From an uncultured Frankineae bacterium (lineage in GTDB: Bacteria > Actinomycetota > Actinomycetes > Mycobacteriales > SCTD01): a stretch of DNA of 13,780 nucleotides. This document shows, piece by piece, positions 1 through 7,411 of this stretch (its first letter is position 1; the number at the start of each line of letters is the position of its first letter). The notes under the pieces were generated by a model that saw only the letters and a program-made list of their open reading frames with translations, did no database searches and was not told the DNA's origin. Where the stretch lies: NCBI GenBank assembly GCA_902805805.1, contig CADCUE010000078.1:1-13780 (forward strand), read 5' to 3'. The translations under genes were made by a program, and so were the position numbers.

Positions 1-127
1 CCGTCCAGGAGTTCCCGGTCCAGGAGTTCCCCGTCCACGAGTTGCCCGTCCACGAGTTGCCCGTCCAGCTGTTGCCGAGCCACTGCCCCCCGGTCCACGA
101 GTTGCCCGTCCACGAGTTGCCCGTCCA
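1..127 (-). repeat. 15-bp tandem repeat encoding WTGNS pentapeptides
   Basis: Eight full 15-bp units plus a partial one are visible, all in frame with the protease gene; Trp falls at residues 507, 512, 517, 522, 527, 532, 537, 542 and 547. Six of the full units read WTGNS, one reads WTGGQ (517-521) and one WLGNS (522-526). Unit variation is mostly at third positions (ggc/ggg, tcg/tcc, acg/acc), so the array has been kept at the protein level. It continues past the left edge, so the total copy number is unknown. Confidence 0.95.
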
Positions 128-1645
128 CCCGCCGCCGGACCAGGCGGTCCCGCCGGTCAGCGACGTCAGCCAGGCCCCGGCGTCCCATGCGGTGAGGAAG
201 ACGCTCTGCTCCCCCACGACGGGCGTCCCGTCCACGACGACGTGAGCGCTGCCGCGGGCCAGCTCGAGGGATCCGGTGCCCGTCGAACGCGGCCACGCCT
301 GCCGGGTCAGCGGGGTCGGCGCCGCGGCGGCGGCCTTGACGTCGAGCAGCCCGGCCCCCTGCCCGGCGGTGTCGGCGTCGGGCAGGCGTCGGGCCGTCGA
401 GGTCAGCAGCGCCTTGACCTGGTCGGGGGTCAGGCCGGGGCGCTGCTGGAGCAGCAGCGCGGCCGCTCCGGACACCACCGCGGCCGCCTGGGAGGTCCCG
501 CTGCCGCGGAAGAAGCGCCCCGCGATGCGCGCTCCGGGGTGCTCCAGGTCGAGGGAGGAGCCCGGGTCGCGCAGGCTGACCACGGACGTCCCCGGAGCCA
601 CCAGGTCCGGACGCCGTGCGGCGTCGCCCCTGCTGGACCAGCCGGCCACCACGTCGTCGCTGGGCGACACCGTCCCGCGCCCGTCGCTGCCGCCGACCGC
701 GATGACGTACGGGTCGTAGGCGGGAGCGTTCATGCGGGCGTCGCCGTAGCCCCGGTTGCCCGCGGCCGTGACGACGACCACGCCGCGGTGCCACGCCTGC
801 TCGACGGCGTGCGCCAGCGGGTCCAGCCGGTAGTCCTGCACCCCGTCGGTGCCGAAGGACAGGTTGAGCACCCGGATGTCGAGGCCGTTGCTCCGGCCGT
901 GCTGCACGACCCAGTCGATCCCGGCGATCACCTGCGACACGTCGGTGGCGCCGCTGGAGCTCGCGACCTTCACGTTGACGATGCGAGCTCCCGGTGCGAT
1001 GCCGACGAACTGCTCGTGCCGCACGTCCTCGATGTCAGCCGGCACCGCGTCGTCCCGCCCGGCGATGATCCCGGCCATGTGCGTGCCGTGGCCGTACGTG
1101 TCCAGGTGGCGCACCGCGGGATCACCGGACTCGAAGGACAGGTCCGGCCCGTCGACGACCTTGCGGGGAGCGGTCAGCCCGTCCACCGGCACGACGCCGG
1201 AGTCGATGACGGCGACGTCGACACCGGCTCCGGACCAGCCCGCTCCCCACAGCTGCTTGGCCTGCACCGTGTCGGCGAGGTGGAACATGGAGGTCGCACC
1301 GAGCTCGGGACCGGAGCCCGCCGAGTGCGACAGGGTCACCGGCCGGTCCGGCACCAGCCAGGCCACGGCCGCGTCGGCGGCCACCGCGTCGACCGCCGCG
1401 GCCGGCAGCACCGCGACGTGCGCGTCGATGAGGGCCAGCTCGCGGGTGACCCGGCCTCCCGCGTCGCGCACCGCACGGCGCAGCTCCGCCTCGCCGCCTG
1501 CGGCAGCCGCCAGCATGACCGTCACCGGGGCCGGCGACGGGACGTCAGCCCCGGCCGGCACGGCCAGCAGCACACCTGCGGCGCCGGCCGCCGCGGCGAC
1601 CCCCGCGACGCGCCGCCGTCCTCGTACGAGCGCTGTCAACGGCAT
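1..1645 (-). CDS. Secreted S8 family (subtilisin-like) serine peptidase with C-terminal WTGNS repeats, 3' end outside window
   Basis: Endopeptidase of the subtilase family, predicted to be exported. Reading from ATG at 1645, residues 9-33 form a signal peptide: an RRR cluster, an Ala/Gly/Val/Leu-rich core and a PAGA|D-type cleavage region. Residues 40-105 resemble an inhibitor I9-like propeptide. The catalytic domain spans about 130-440, with Asp148 in VAVIDSGV, His186 in GHGTHMAGI, the oxyanion Asn296 in TAAGN, and Ser384 in GSGTSQAAA. The usual GTSMA is GTSQA here. The triad is complete, so the enzyme should be active. After a short linker, residues 507-548 are a pentapeptide repeat, WTGNS, running off the left edge; 548 codons are visible. 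The start is supported by GGAGGAGGA at 1651-1659, 5 nt upstream. It is separated from the operon above it by 122 bp containing a hairpin, so it is probably its own transcription unit. Its natural substrate cannot be told from sequence. Confidence 0.93.
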   Translation of the reverse strand, partial: MPLTALVRGRRRVAGVAAAAGAAGVLLAVPAGADVPSPAPVTVMLAAAAGGEAELRRAVRDAGGRVTRELALIDAHVAVLPAAAVDAVAADAAVAWLVPDRPVTLSHSAGSGPELGATSMFHLADTVQAKQLWGAGWSGAGVDVAVIDSGVVPVDGLTAPRKVVDGPDLSFESGDPAVRHLDTYGHGTHMAGIIAGRDDAVPADIEDVRHEQFVGIAPGARIVNVKVASSSGATDVSQVIAGIDWVVQHGRSNGLDIRVLNLSFGTDGVQDYRLDPLAHAVEQAWHRGVVVVTAAGNRGYGDARMNAPAYDPYVIAVGGSDGRGTVSPSDDVVAGWSSRGDAARRPDLVAPGTSVVSLRDPGSSLDLEHPGARIAGRFFRGSGTSQAAAVVSGAAALLLQQRPGLTPDQVKALLTSTARRLPDADTAGQGAGLLDVKAAAAAPTPLTRQAWPRSTGTGSLELARGSAHVVVDGTPVVGEQSVFLTAWDAGAWLTSLTGGTAWSGGGWTGNSWTGNSWTGGQWLGNSWTGNSWTGNSWTGNSWTGNSWT

Positions 1646-1650
1646 CGACG

Positions 1651-1659
1651 TCCTCCTCC
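1651..1659 (-). promoter_or_regulatory. Strong Shine-Dalgarno for the S8 protease
   Basis: On the minus strand GGAGGAGGA lies 5 nt before ATG 1645-1643. It fixes the start and excludes translation from further upstream. Confidence 0.75.
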
Positions 1660-1673
1660 AGACCGGTCCAGCA

Positions 1674-1691
1674 CCTGCGGGTGACCGCAGG
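1674..1691 (-). terminator. GC-rich hairpin downstream of the catabolic operon
   Basis: CCTGCGG, loop GTGA, CCGCAGG: a perfect 7-bp stem with a tetraloop, 76 bp past the stop of the last operon gene and upstream of the protease start. There is no T tract, which is common for proposed terminators in high-GC actinobacteria. It could instead be a 5' leader structure of the protease mRNA. Confidence 0.4.
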
Positions 1692-1767
1692 CCCCCCGAG
1701 CCTCATCGGCATCCCGCGCCGGACCTTGAGCCCCCGACCGCGGGAACAGCCGACGGCCGGGGCGGCC

Positions 1768-2517
1768 TCACCAGGCGGAGGCCGCCAGGCGGACGGCGAC
1801 GAGCAGGGCGATCCCCGCGATGGCCACCCGCAGCGGGCCGCTGGGGATCCGGCGCGACAGCGCGGCGCCCAGGGGGCCTCCGGCCGCGGTCCCGACCGCG
1901 AGCAGCAGCACAGCGGTCCAGTTGACCGGAGCCGCGACGGCGTAGACGAGGCCGGCGCCGCCGTTGGCGGTGACGGCCAGCACGTTCTTGACCGCGTTGG
2001 CCTGGCGCAGGGGCTGCGGGGCGACGATGCCCAGCACGCCGATGAACATCACCCCCTGCGCCGCCCCGAAGTACCCCGAGTAGATCGAGACGGCGCCGAC
2101 CGCCGGCCCCGTGGCGCGCGACCGGCGTCCCTGCGCACGGCCGGTCCGGCGCGCGACGTACGGCTGCGCCAGCACCAGCACACCGGCGGCTCCGACGAGC
2201 ACGGGCACGACGCGCTCGAAGGCGGTGCTCGGGAGCGCGAGCAGGACGGTCGCGCCGACCAGGGAGCCCAGCGCGGCCCACAGCGACCAGCGGACGAGGT
2301 CCGTCCGCAGCCCCGCCAGCTGGTCCCGCATGCCGTACGCGCCGCTGAAGCTGCCGGGGATCATCCCGAGGCAGTTGCTGACGTTGGCCGCCAGCGGCGA
2401 GAGGCCGACGGCCAGCAGCGCCGGGAAGGTCAGCAGGGACCCCGCACCGGCCAGGGTGTTGACCGTCCCGGCGACGACCCCGGCCCCTGCGAGCAGGGCA
2501 GCGGTCGCTAGCTCCAC
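1768..2517 (-). CDS. TSUP family (TauE/SafE-type) membrane protein, last gene of the operon
   Basis: Predicted inner-membrane anion transporter or exporter of the TSUP family, 249 residues, the usual family length. About seven to eight hydrophobic segments are visible: roughly 3-22, 27-43, 76-97, 103-118, 138-165, 173-195, 199-220 and 229-245. The two-fold repeat of the family shows as GAGSLLTFPAL near residue 24 and GYFGAAQGVMFIGVLG near 148; NAVKN near 174 is also family-like. A basic loop (about 122-135) separates the halves. I chose GTG at 2517 because the first in-frame Met lies inside the protein and this start overlaps the hydratase stop codon by 10 bp, as expected for coupling. The reading frame stays open upstream, but there it is only a shadow of the hydratase gene. 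TSUP members handle sulfite, sulfonates or other small organic anions; the substrate here is unknown. Its position suggests movement of a pathway-related acid or CoA-derived anion, which is inference only. Confidence 0.85.
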   Translation of the reverse strand: MELATAALLAGAGVVAGTVNTLAGAGSLLTFPALLAVGLSPLAANVSNCLGMIPGSFSGAYGMRDQLAGLRTDLVRWSLWAALGSLVGATVLLALPSTAFERVVPVLVGAAGVLVLAQPYVARRTGRAQGRRSRATGPAVGAVSIYSGYFGAAQGVMFIGVLGIVAPQPLRQANAVKNVLAVTANGGAGLVYAVAAPVNWTAVLLLAVGTAAGGPLGAALSRRIPSGPLRVAIAGIALLVAVRLAASAW

Positions 2518-3299
2518 GAGGCGGGGTCGGGCGCGGCGACCCACGACGGGCTGCGCCTGGCCCGGAAGGCCGCGATGCCCTCGCGGCCCTCGGCCGAGCC
2601 GAAGCGCTCGGCCGACAGCGCCGCCATGCGCGCGAAGTCCTGCGCCAGGCTCGGCCCGGGCAGCTCGCGCAGGAGCGCCCGCGTGGCGGCCAGCGCCTGC
2701 GGTCCGCCGAGCGCCAGCGACTGCACCAGGCCGTCGACGGTCGCGTCGAGCTGCTCGGCCTCGACCACGCGGTCGAGCAGCCCCACCTGCCCGGCGCGCA
2801 CGCCGTCGAACGGCTCGCCGGTGAGGAACAGCTCGCGGGCCGCCCGCCGGTCCATGCGACGCAGGCAGGTGACGGCGATGACGGCGGGTGCGACGCCCAG
2901 GCGGACCTCGCTGAAGCCGAACGTCGCGTCGGCCAGGCCCACGGCGAGGTCGCACGCCGCGATCAGGCCGACCCCGCCGGCCCGGGCGGGGCCGTTGACC
3001 CTGGCCACGACCGGCAGCGGCCCCTCCATGAGCGCCGTCAGCACCTCCGGCAGCCCGACCGGTCCGGGACCGCCGCCGGCCGCCTGCTCGCGCAGGTCCA
3101 GCCCGCTGCAGAAGACCGGTCCCGTGCCGGTCAGGACGAGCACGCGCACGGACGGGTCCGCCGAGGCGTCGGCGATCGCGGTGCGCAGCTGCTCGAGCAG
3201 GGCGCGCGAGAGCGCGTTGCGGTTGCCCGGCGAGTCGAGGACGACCACGGCCGCCGGCCCACGCCGCTCGGACCGGACGCGGGCCGGGGAGTCGCTCAC
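2508..3299 (-). CDS. liuC: Enoyl-CoA hydratase/isomerase family, probable methylglutaconyl-CoA hydratase
   Basis: Crotonase-fold enzyme of 263 residues, probably hydrating 3-methylglutaconyl-CoA to HMG-CoA, the step between the carboxylase and lyase in this operon. The oxyanion-hole segments are FCSGLDL (63-69) and ARAGGVGL (105-112). Of the two acidic residues of rat mitochondrial enoyl-CoA hydratase, the second is kept as Glu131 in GFSEVRLG, while the first (Glu144 in rat) aligns with Gly111. As I recall, bacterial LiuC-like methylglutaconyl-CoA hydratases share this pattern (GGxxGL ... LSEVRxGLxPAVI), which the segment SEVRLGVAPAVI resembles closely, so the loss fits the subfamily. GTG at 3299 is the start; the dehydrogenase stop is 6 bp upstream and there is no strong ribosome site, consistent with reinitiation. 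A generic enoyl-CoA hydratase is the alternative. Confidence 0.85.
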   Translation of the reverse strand: MSDSPARVRSERRGPAAVVVLDSPGNRNALSRALLEQLRTAIADASADPSVRVLVLTGTGPVFCSGLDLREQAAGGGPGPVGLPEVLTALMEGPLPVVARVNGPARAGGVGLIAACDLAVGLADATFGFSEVRLGVAPAVIAVTCLRRMDRRAARELFLTGEPFDGVRAGQVGLLDRVVEAEQLDATVDGLVQSLALGGPQALAATRALLRELPGPSLAQDFARMAALSAERFGSAEGREGIAAFRARRSPSWVAAPDPASWS

Positions 3300-3305
3300 A
3301 GCGGC

Positions 3306-4460
3306 CTAGAGCCCCAGCTCGCGGGCGACGAGCATGAGCTGCACCTCGGTGGTGCCCTCCCCGATCTCGAGGATCTTGGAGTCGCGGTAGTGGCGGGAGA
3401 CGACGTACTCGTTCATGAAGCCGTAGCCCCCGTGGATCTGCGTCGCGTCACGGGCGTTGTCCATCGCCGCCTCGCCGGACACCATCTTGGCGATGGCCGC
3501 TTCCTTCTTGAACGGCAGACCGGCGAGCATCTTCGCCGCCGCGTCGTAGTAGGCGGTGCGCGCCACGTGCGTGCGGGCCTCCATGCGGGCGATCTTGAAG
3601 GCGATGGCCTGGTTCTGGCCGATCGGCCGGCCGAACGCCTCGCGCTCGCGGGCGTACTTCACGCTCTCGTCGACGCAGCCCTGCGCCGCGCCCACCGACA
3701 GCGCGCTGATGGCGATGCGGCCCTCGTCGAGGATGGACAGGAAGTTGGCGTAGCCCCGTCCGCGCTCGCCGAGCAGGTTCTCCTCCGGGACGCGGACGCC
3801 GTCGAAGGTCAGCGGATGGGTGTCCGAGGCGTGCCAGCCGACCTTGTCGTACGCCGGCTCGGCGGTGAAGCCCGCGATCGGCACCGGGACCAGCAGGGAG
3901 CTGATCTCCTTGCGCCCGCTGGGCGTCGTGCCGGTCACGGCCGTGACGGTGACCAGCCGGGTCAGGTCGGTGCCGGAGTTGGTGATGAAGGCCTTGGTGC
4001 CGTCGATGCGCCAGCTGCCGTCCGAAAGGACGGCGGTGGTGCGGGTGCCGCCGGCGTCGCTGCCCGCGCCCGGCTCGGTGAGGCCGAAGGCGCCCAGGGC
4101 CTGCCCGGAGGTGAGCATCGGCAGCCACGTCTGCTTCTGCTCGTGCGTGCCGAAGCGGTAGACGGGCATGGCGCCCAGCGACACGCCCGCCTCCAGGGTG
4201 ATGGCCACGCTCTGGTCGACGCGGGCCAGCTCCTCGAGGGCCAGGCACAGCGTGAAGTAGTCGCCGCCCATGCCGCCGTGCTCCTCGGGGAAGGGCAGCC
4301 CGAACAGTCCCATCTGCGCCATGCCCTCGACGACCTCGTACGGGAAGCTCTTGTCCCGGTCGTGCGCGTACGAGACGGGTGCGACCACCTCGCGCGCGAA
4401 CTCCTCCACCGTCTTGCGCAGGCTGGCCTGCTCGTCGGTCAGTCGGGTGTCGAGCGTCAT
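3306..4460 (-). CDS. Acyl-CoA dehydrogenase, short/branched-chain type (AcdH/LiuA role)
   Basis: FAD-dependent acyl-CoA dehydrogenase of 384 residues that makes the 2,3-enoyl-CoA and passes electrons to ETF. The first family signature is GAFGLTEPGAGSDAGG (123-138), the second lies around QIHGGYGFMNEYVVSRHYRD (341-360). The catalytic base is Glu368 in IGEGTTEV, the position used by short- and medium-chain enzymes. In human isovaleryl-CoA dehydrogenase the base sits instead on an earlier helix; the matching residue here is Gly247 (DEGRIAIS). Context says isovaleryl-CoA is the substrate; the residues say a broad short/branched-chain enzyme like Streptomyces AcdH, which could serve valine and isoleucine too. 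The start is ATG 4460, overlapping the HMG-CoA lyase stop as ATGA. Longer readings upstream of this ATG are shadows of the lyase gene. Confidence 0.93.
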   Translation of the reverse strand: MTLDTRLTDEQASLRKTVEEFAREVVAPVSYAHDRDKSFPYEVVEGMAQMGLFGLPFPEEHGGMGGDYFTLCLALEELARVDQSVAITLEAGVSLGAMPVYRFGTHEQKQTWLPMLTSGQALGAFGLTEPGAGSDAGGTRTTAVLSDGSWRIDGTKAFITNSGTDLTRLVTVTAVTGTTPSGRKEISSLLVPVPIAGFTAEPAYDKVGWHASDTHPLTFDGVRVPEENLLGERGRGYANFLSILDEGRIAISALSVGAAQGCVDESVKYAREREAFGRPIGQNQAIAFKIARMEARTHVARTAYYDAAAKMLAGLPFKKEAAIAKMVSGEAAMDNARDATQIHGGYGFMNEYVVSRHYRDSKILEIGEGTTEVQLMLVARELGL

Positions 4461-5407
4461 GTCGGGTCTCCCGGGCGGGGGGTGGGGGCGGGCGCGGTGG
4501 GGGCGAGCGCGGTGACGGTGCGGGAGGCGCTGGGACGGCCGAGGCGCTCGGCCATCCAGGCGCTGGTGCGGACCAGCGCATCGAGGTCGATGCCGGTCTC
4601 GATCCCGAGCCCGTGCAGCTGCCAGACGAGGTCCTCGGTGGCCAGGTTGCCGGTGGCGCTGCGGGCGTACGGGCAGCCGCCGAGTCCGCCGGCGCTGGCG
4701 TCGACCGTCGTGACGCCGGACTGCAGGGCCACGAGCGTGTTGGCCAGCGCCTGCCCGTAGGTGTCGTGGAAGTGGACGGCGATCCGGTCGACCGGCAGCC
4801 CCCGGTCGACGAGCAGCCGCAGCAGCGCGCCGACCTGGCCGGGCGTGCCGACGCCGGTCGTGTCGCCGAGCGAGACCTCGGTGCAGCCCAGCTCGTGCAG
4901 GCGCAGCGCCACGTCGGCGACCTGGGCCGGGGGCACGTCGCCCTCCCACGGGTCGCCGAAGCACATCGACACGTACCCCCGCACGGCCAGCCCCTCGGAG
5001 CGGGCGCGCTCGACCACGGGCGCGAACATCGCCAGCGACTCGGCGACCGTGCGGTTGAGGTTGCGCCGGGCGAACGACTCGGTGGCGCTGGCGAACACCG
5101 CCACCTCCCGCACTCCCGCGGCCAGCGCCCGGTCCAGGCCCCGACCGGTCGGGACGAGCACCGGGTGACGGCCGGGCAGCTCCCCGAGCAGCGCGAGCAG
5201 CTCCTCGGCGTCGGCGAGCTGCGGCACCCAGCGGGCCGGCACGAAGCTGGTCAGCTCCACGGTCGACAGACCGGCGTCCAGCAGCCGCCGGACGAACTCC
5301 GCCTTGACCTCGACCGGGACGACGGCTGCCTCGTTCTGCAGCCCGTCCCGGGGGCCGACCTCGTAGACCTCGACCCGCGACGGCAGACCGGGCAGCGGCG
5401 TGCTCAC
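4457..5407 (-). CDS. Hydroxymethylglutaryl-CoA lyase
   Basis: Cleaves HMG-CoA into acetyl-CoA and acetoacetate, the last step of leucine breakdown. 316 residues with a TIM-barrel, HMGL-like layout. PRDGLQNE (19-26) supplies Arg20 and metal ligand Asp21; SLGDTTGVGTP (179-189) is typical of the family; VHFHDTYGQA (211-220) gives metal ligands His212 and His214; and GGLGGCPYARSATGN (240-254) carries catalytic Cys245 and Asn254. All key residues are present, so the enzyme should be active. The C-terminal 25 or so residues are Pro/Ala/Thr-rich and probably disordered. The start is GTG 5407, sharing GTGA with the stop of the biotin subunit gene. Its end overlaps the dehydrogenase ATG. A homocitrate- or isopropylmalate-type enzyme is unlikely because of the Cys-containing glycine loop. 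Confidence 0.95.
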   Translation of the reverse strand: MSTPLPGLPSRVEVYEVGPRDGLQNEAAVVPVEVKAEFVRRLLDAGLSTVELTSFVPARWVPQLADAEELLALLGELPGRHPVLVPTGRGLDRALAAGVREVAVFASATESFARRNLNRTVAESLAMFAPVVERARSEGLAVRGYVSMCFGDPWEGDVPPAQVADVALRLHELGCTEVSLGDTTGVGTPGQVGALLRLLVDRGLPVDRIAVHFHDTYGQALANTLVALQSGVTTVDASAGGLGGCPYARSATGNLATEDLVWQLHGLGIETGIDLDALVRTSAWMAERLGRPSASRTVTALAPTAPAPTPRPGDPT

Positions 5408-7401
5408 GGGGCCGCCTCGGGCGTGACGGTCACGAGCAGCTGGTCGACGGCCACCTGGCTGCCGACGCGCACCTGCAGGTCCGTCACGGTCCCGGGGTGC
5501 GGCGCCGCGAGTGCGTGCTCCATCTTCATCGCCTCCACGACCAGCAGCACGGATCCTTCCCCGACGTGCTCACCCTCGCGCACGCGGACGGCGATCACCG
5601 CGCCGGGCATGGGGCTGCGGATCTCGCCGTCGTGCTCGCCGGCGGCTGCCCCGAGCCGGGCGGGCGGCAGCTCGGTCACCGCGGACGTCGCACCGGCGAG
5701 GTGCAGCCAGACCGTGTCGCCGTCGCGGGCGGTCAGCACGGTCGTGGTGCGGCCGCCGGCCGTCAGCAGCAACCCGTCGCCGGTGCGCTCGGCGCGGGCC
5801 GGCACCGGGTCGGCGTCACCGACCCGGACGTGCGCGTCGCCCGGCGGACCGGTGACCGCCACCCGCACCGGCTGCCCGTCGAGCCCGGCGACCGTCCAGG
5901 CGGTCTCGGCGGCGCCGCTCGGCCGCCAGCCGCCGAGCGCGTCCCACGGGTCGTCGCTCCCCGTCTCGAGCGCGAGCAGCCGCTGCAGCGCGTACGCCAC
6001 GAGCACCTCGGACCGGCCGGCGTGCTCCTGCGCGAGCAGCCCGTCGAGCTCGCGCTCCACCAGGCCGGTGTCGAGCCGGCCGGCGCGCACGTCCGGGTGG
6101 CGCAGCAGCGAGCGCAGGAAGCGCGTGTTGGTGCCGACGCCCAGCACGACGTGGGACGCCAGCGCCCGGTCGAGCCGGGCCAGCGCGGTGGACCGGTCCG
6201 GCGCCCAGGCGATCACCTTGCTGAGCATCGGGTCGTACGTCGTCCCCACGTCGACGCCCTGCAGCAGGGAGCTGTCGATGCGGACCCCCTCCTCGACCGG
6301 CTCGTCCACCCGCAGGGCGTGCCCGCCGGTCGGCAGGAAGCCGCGGGACGGGTCCTCGGCGTAGACGCGGACCTCGACGGCGTGCCCGTGCAGGCGCACG
6401 TCCTGCTGGGCGAAGGCCAGCCGCTCTCCGGCGGCCACCCGCAGCTGCTGCTCGACCAGGTCGAGGCGGGCGCCGCCGACGCGCACGACCTGCTCGGTGA
6501 CCGGGTGCTCCACCTGCAGGCGGGTGTTCATCTCCATGAAGAACGGCTCGTCGGCGGCGTCCCCGGCCACGATGAACTCGACGGTGCCCGCGCCGGTGTA
6601 GCCGACGGCCTCGGCGGTCGCCACGGCCAGCGCGCCGTAGCGGGCCCGCTGGTCGGGGTCGAGCAGCACCGACGGCGCCTCCTCGACGACCTTCTGGTGC
6701 CGGCGCTGCAGGCTGCACTCGCGCTCGGCCAGGTGCAGGGTCGTGCCGTGCCCGTCGGCCAGGACCTGCACCTCGAGGTGGCGCGGACGGGTGACGAAGC
6801 GCTCGAGGAACAGCGTGTCGTCGCCGAACGCCGAGGCGGCCTCCCGCCGTGCGGACGCGAGCGCCTCGGGCAGCGAGCCGGCGTCGGTGACCAGGCGCAT
6901 GCCCTTGCCCCCGCCGCCGGCGGAGGGCTTGACCAGCACGGGGTAGCCGACCTCCTCGGCCGCCGCCTGCAGGTCGGCGTCGGTCATGCCCGGCTCGCTG
7001 CGGCCGGGGACGACCGGGACCCCGGCGGCGCTGACCGTCGACTTGGCGCGGATCTTGTCGCCCATGACCTCCACCGCCTCCACCGGCGGGCCGACGAAGA
7101 CCAGCCCCGCGTCGGCGCAGGCCTGCGCGAAGGCGGTGTTCTCGGCGAGGAAGCCGTAGCCGGGGTGCACCGCCTGCGCGCCGGTGGCGGCGGCGGCCTC
7201 GAGCAGCCGGTCGACCGACAGGTAGCTCTCGCGGGCGCTGGCCGGCCCGAGCCGCACGGCGACGTCGGCCTCGCGGACGTGCCGGGCACCGGCGTCGGCG
7301 TCGCTGTGCACGGCGACGGAGCGGACACCCAGGCGGCGCAGCGTGCGCGCGATGCGCACGGCGATCTCGCCGCGGTTGGCGATCAGGACGGTGTCGAACA
7401 C
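5404..7401 (-). CDS. Acyl-CoA carboxylase biotin carboxylase/BCCP subunit (probable 3-methylcrotonyl-CoA carboxylase alpha)
   Basis: 665-residue alpha subunit that carboxylates biotin with ATP and bicarbonate and carries it to the partner carboxyltransferase. The N-terminal Rossmann-like domain begins FDTVLIANRGEIA. The ATP-grasp domain has GGGGKGM (162-168), HQKVVEEAPS (235-244) and EMNTRLQVEHP with Glu290, Asn292, Arg294 and Glu298. The C-terminal biotin-carboxylase domain covers about 335-445, a less conserved linker about 450-590, and the biotinyl domain about 590-660 with EAMKMEH and the biotinylated Lys626. Length and one-chain BC-BCCP architecture fit actinobacterial AccA-type and MCC alpha subunits. 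GTG 7401 is preceded by GGGGGAG at 7406-7412, and the upstream gene ends 10 bp before. Pairing with the gene upstream and with HMG-CoA lyase makes methylcrotonyl-CoA the likely substrate; propionyl- or acetyl-CoA cannot be excluded from this subunit alone. Confidence 0.95.
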   Translation of the reverse strand: MFDTVLIANRGEIAVRIARTLRRLGVRSVAVHSDADAGARHVREADVAVRLGPASARESYLSVDRLLEAAAATGAQAVHPGYGFLAENTAFAQACADAGLVFVGPPVEAVEVMGDKIRAKSTVSAAGVPVVPGRSEPGMTDADLQAAAEEVGYPVLVKPSAGGGGKGMRLVTDAGSLPEALASARREAASAFGDDTLFLERFVTRPRHLEVQVLADGHGTTLHLAERECSLQRRHQKVVEEAPSVLLDPDQRARYGALAVATAEAVGYTGAGTVEFIVAGDAADEPFFMEMNTRLQVEHPVTEQVVRVGGARLDLVEQQLRVAAGERLAFAQQDVRLHGHAVEVRVYAEDPSRGFLPTGGHALRVDEPVEEGVRIDSSLLQGVDVGTTYDPMLSKVIAWAPDRSTALARLDRALASHVVLGVGTNTRFLRSLLRHPDVRAGRLDTGLVERELDGLLAQEHAGRSEVLVAYALQRLLALETGSDDPWDALGGWRPSGAAETAWTVAGLDGQPVRVAVTGPPGDAHVRVGDADPVPARAERTGDGLLLTAGGRTTTVLTARDGDTVWLHLAGATSAVTELPPARLGAAAGEHDGEIRSPMPGAVIAVRVREGEHVGEGSVLLVVEAMKMEHALAAPHPGTVTDLQVRVGSQVAVDQLLVTVTPEAAP

Positions 7402-7411
7402 GCCGCTCCCC

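Noticed and set aside
1..127. Direct repeats as a possible CRISPR array
   Set aside because: Units are 15 bp, contiguous, without spacers, and stay in frame with the protease gene as WTGNS.
242..1684. Long open frames on the plus strand (480 and 358 residues)
   Set aside because: They lie opposite the protease gene, which has a signal peptide and full catalytic triad, and their Arg/Gly/Pro-rich translations are typical of antisense shadows in GC-rich DNA.
2518..2955. N-terminal extension of the TSUP gene to give 395 residues
   Set aside because: The extra 146 residues are an Arg/Gly-rich frame over the hydratase gene; the family length and membrane start fit GTG 2517.
4461..4964. 552-residue version of the acyl-CoA dehydrogenase
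   Set aside because: The extension is a shadow of HMG-CoA lyase; the family N-terminus starts at ATG 4460 with an ATGA overlap.
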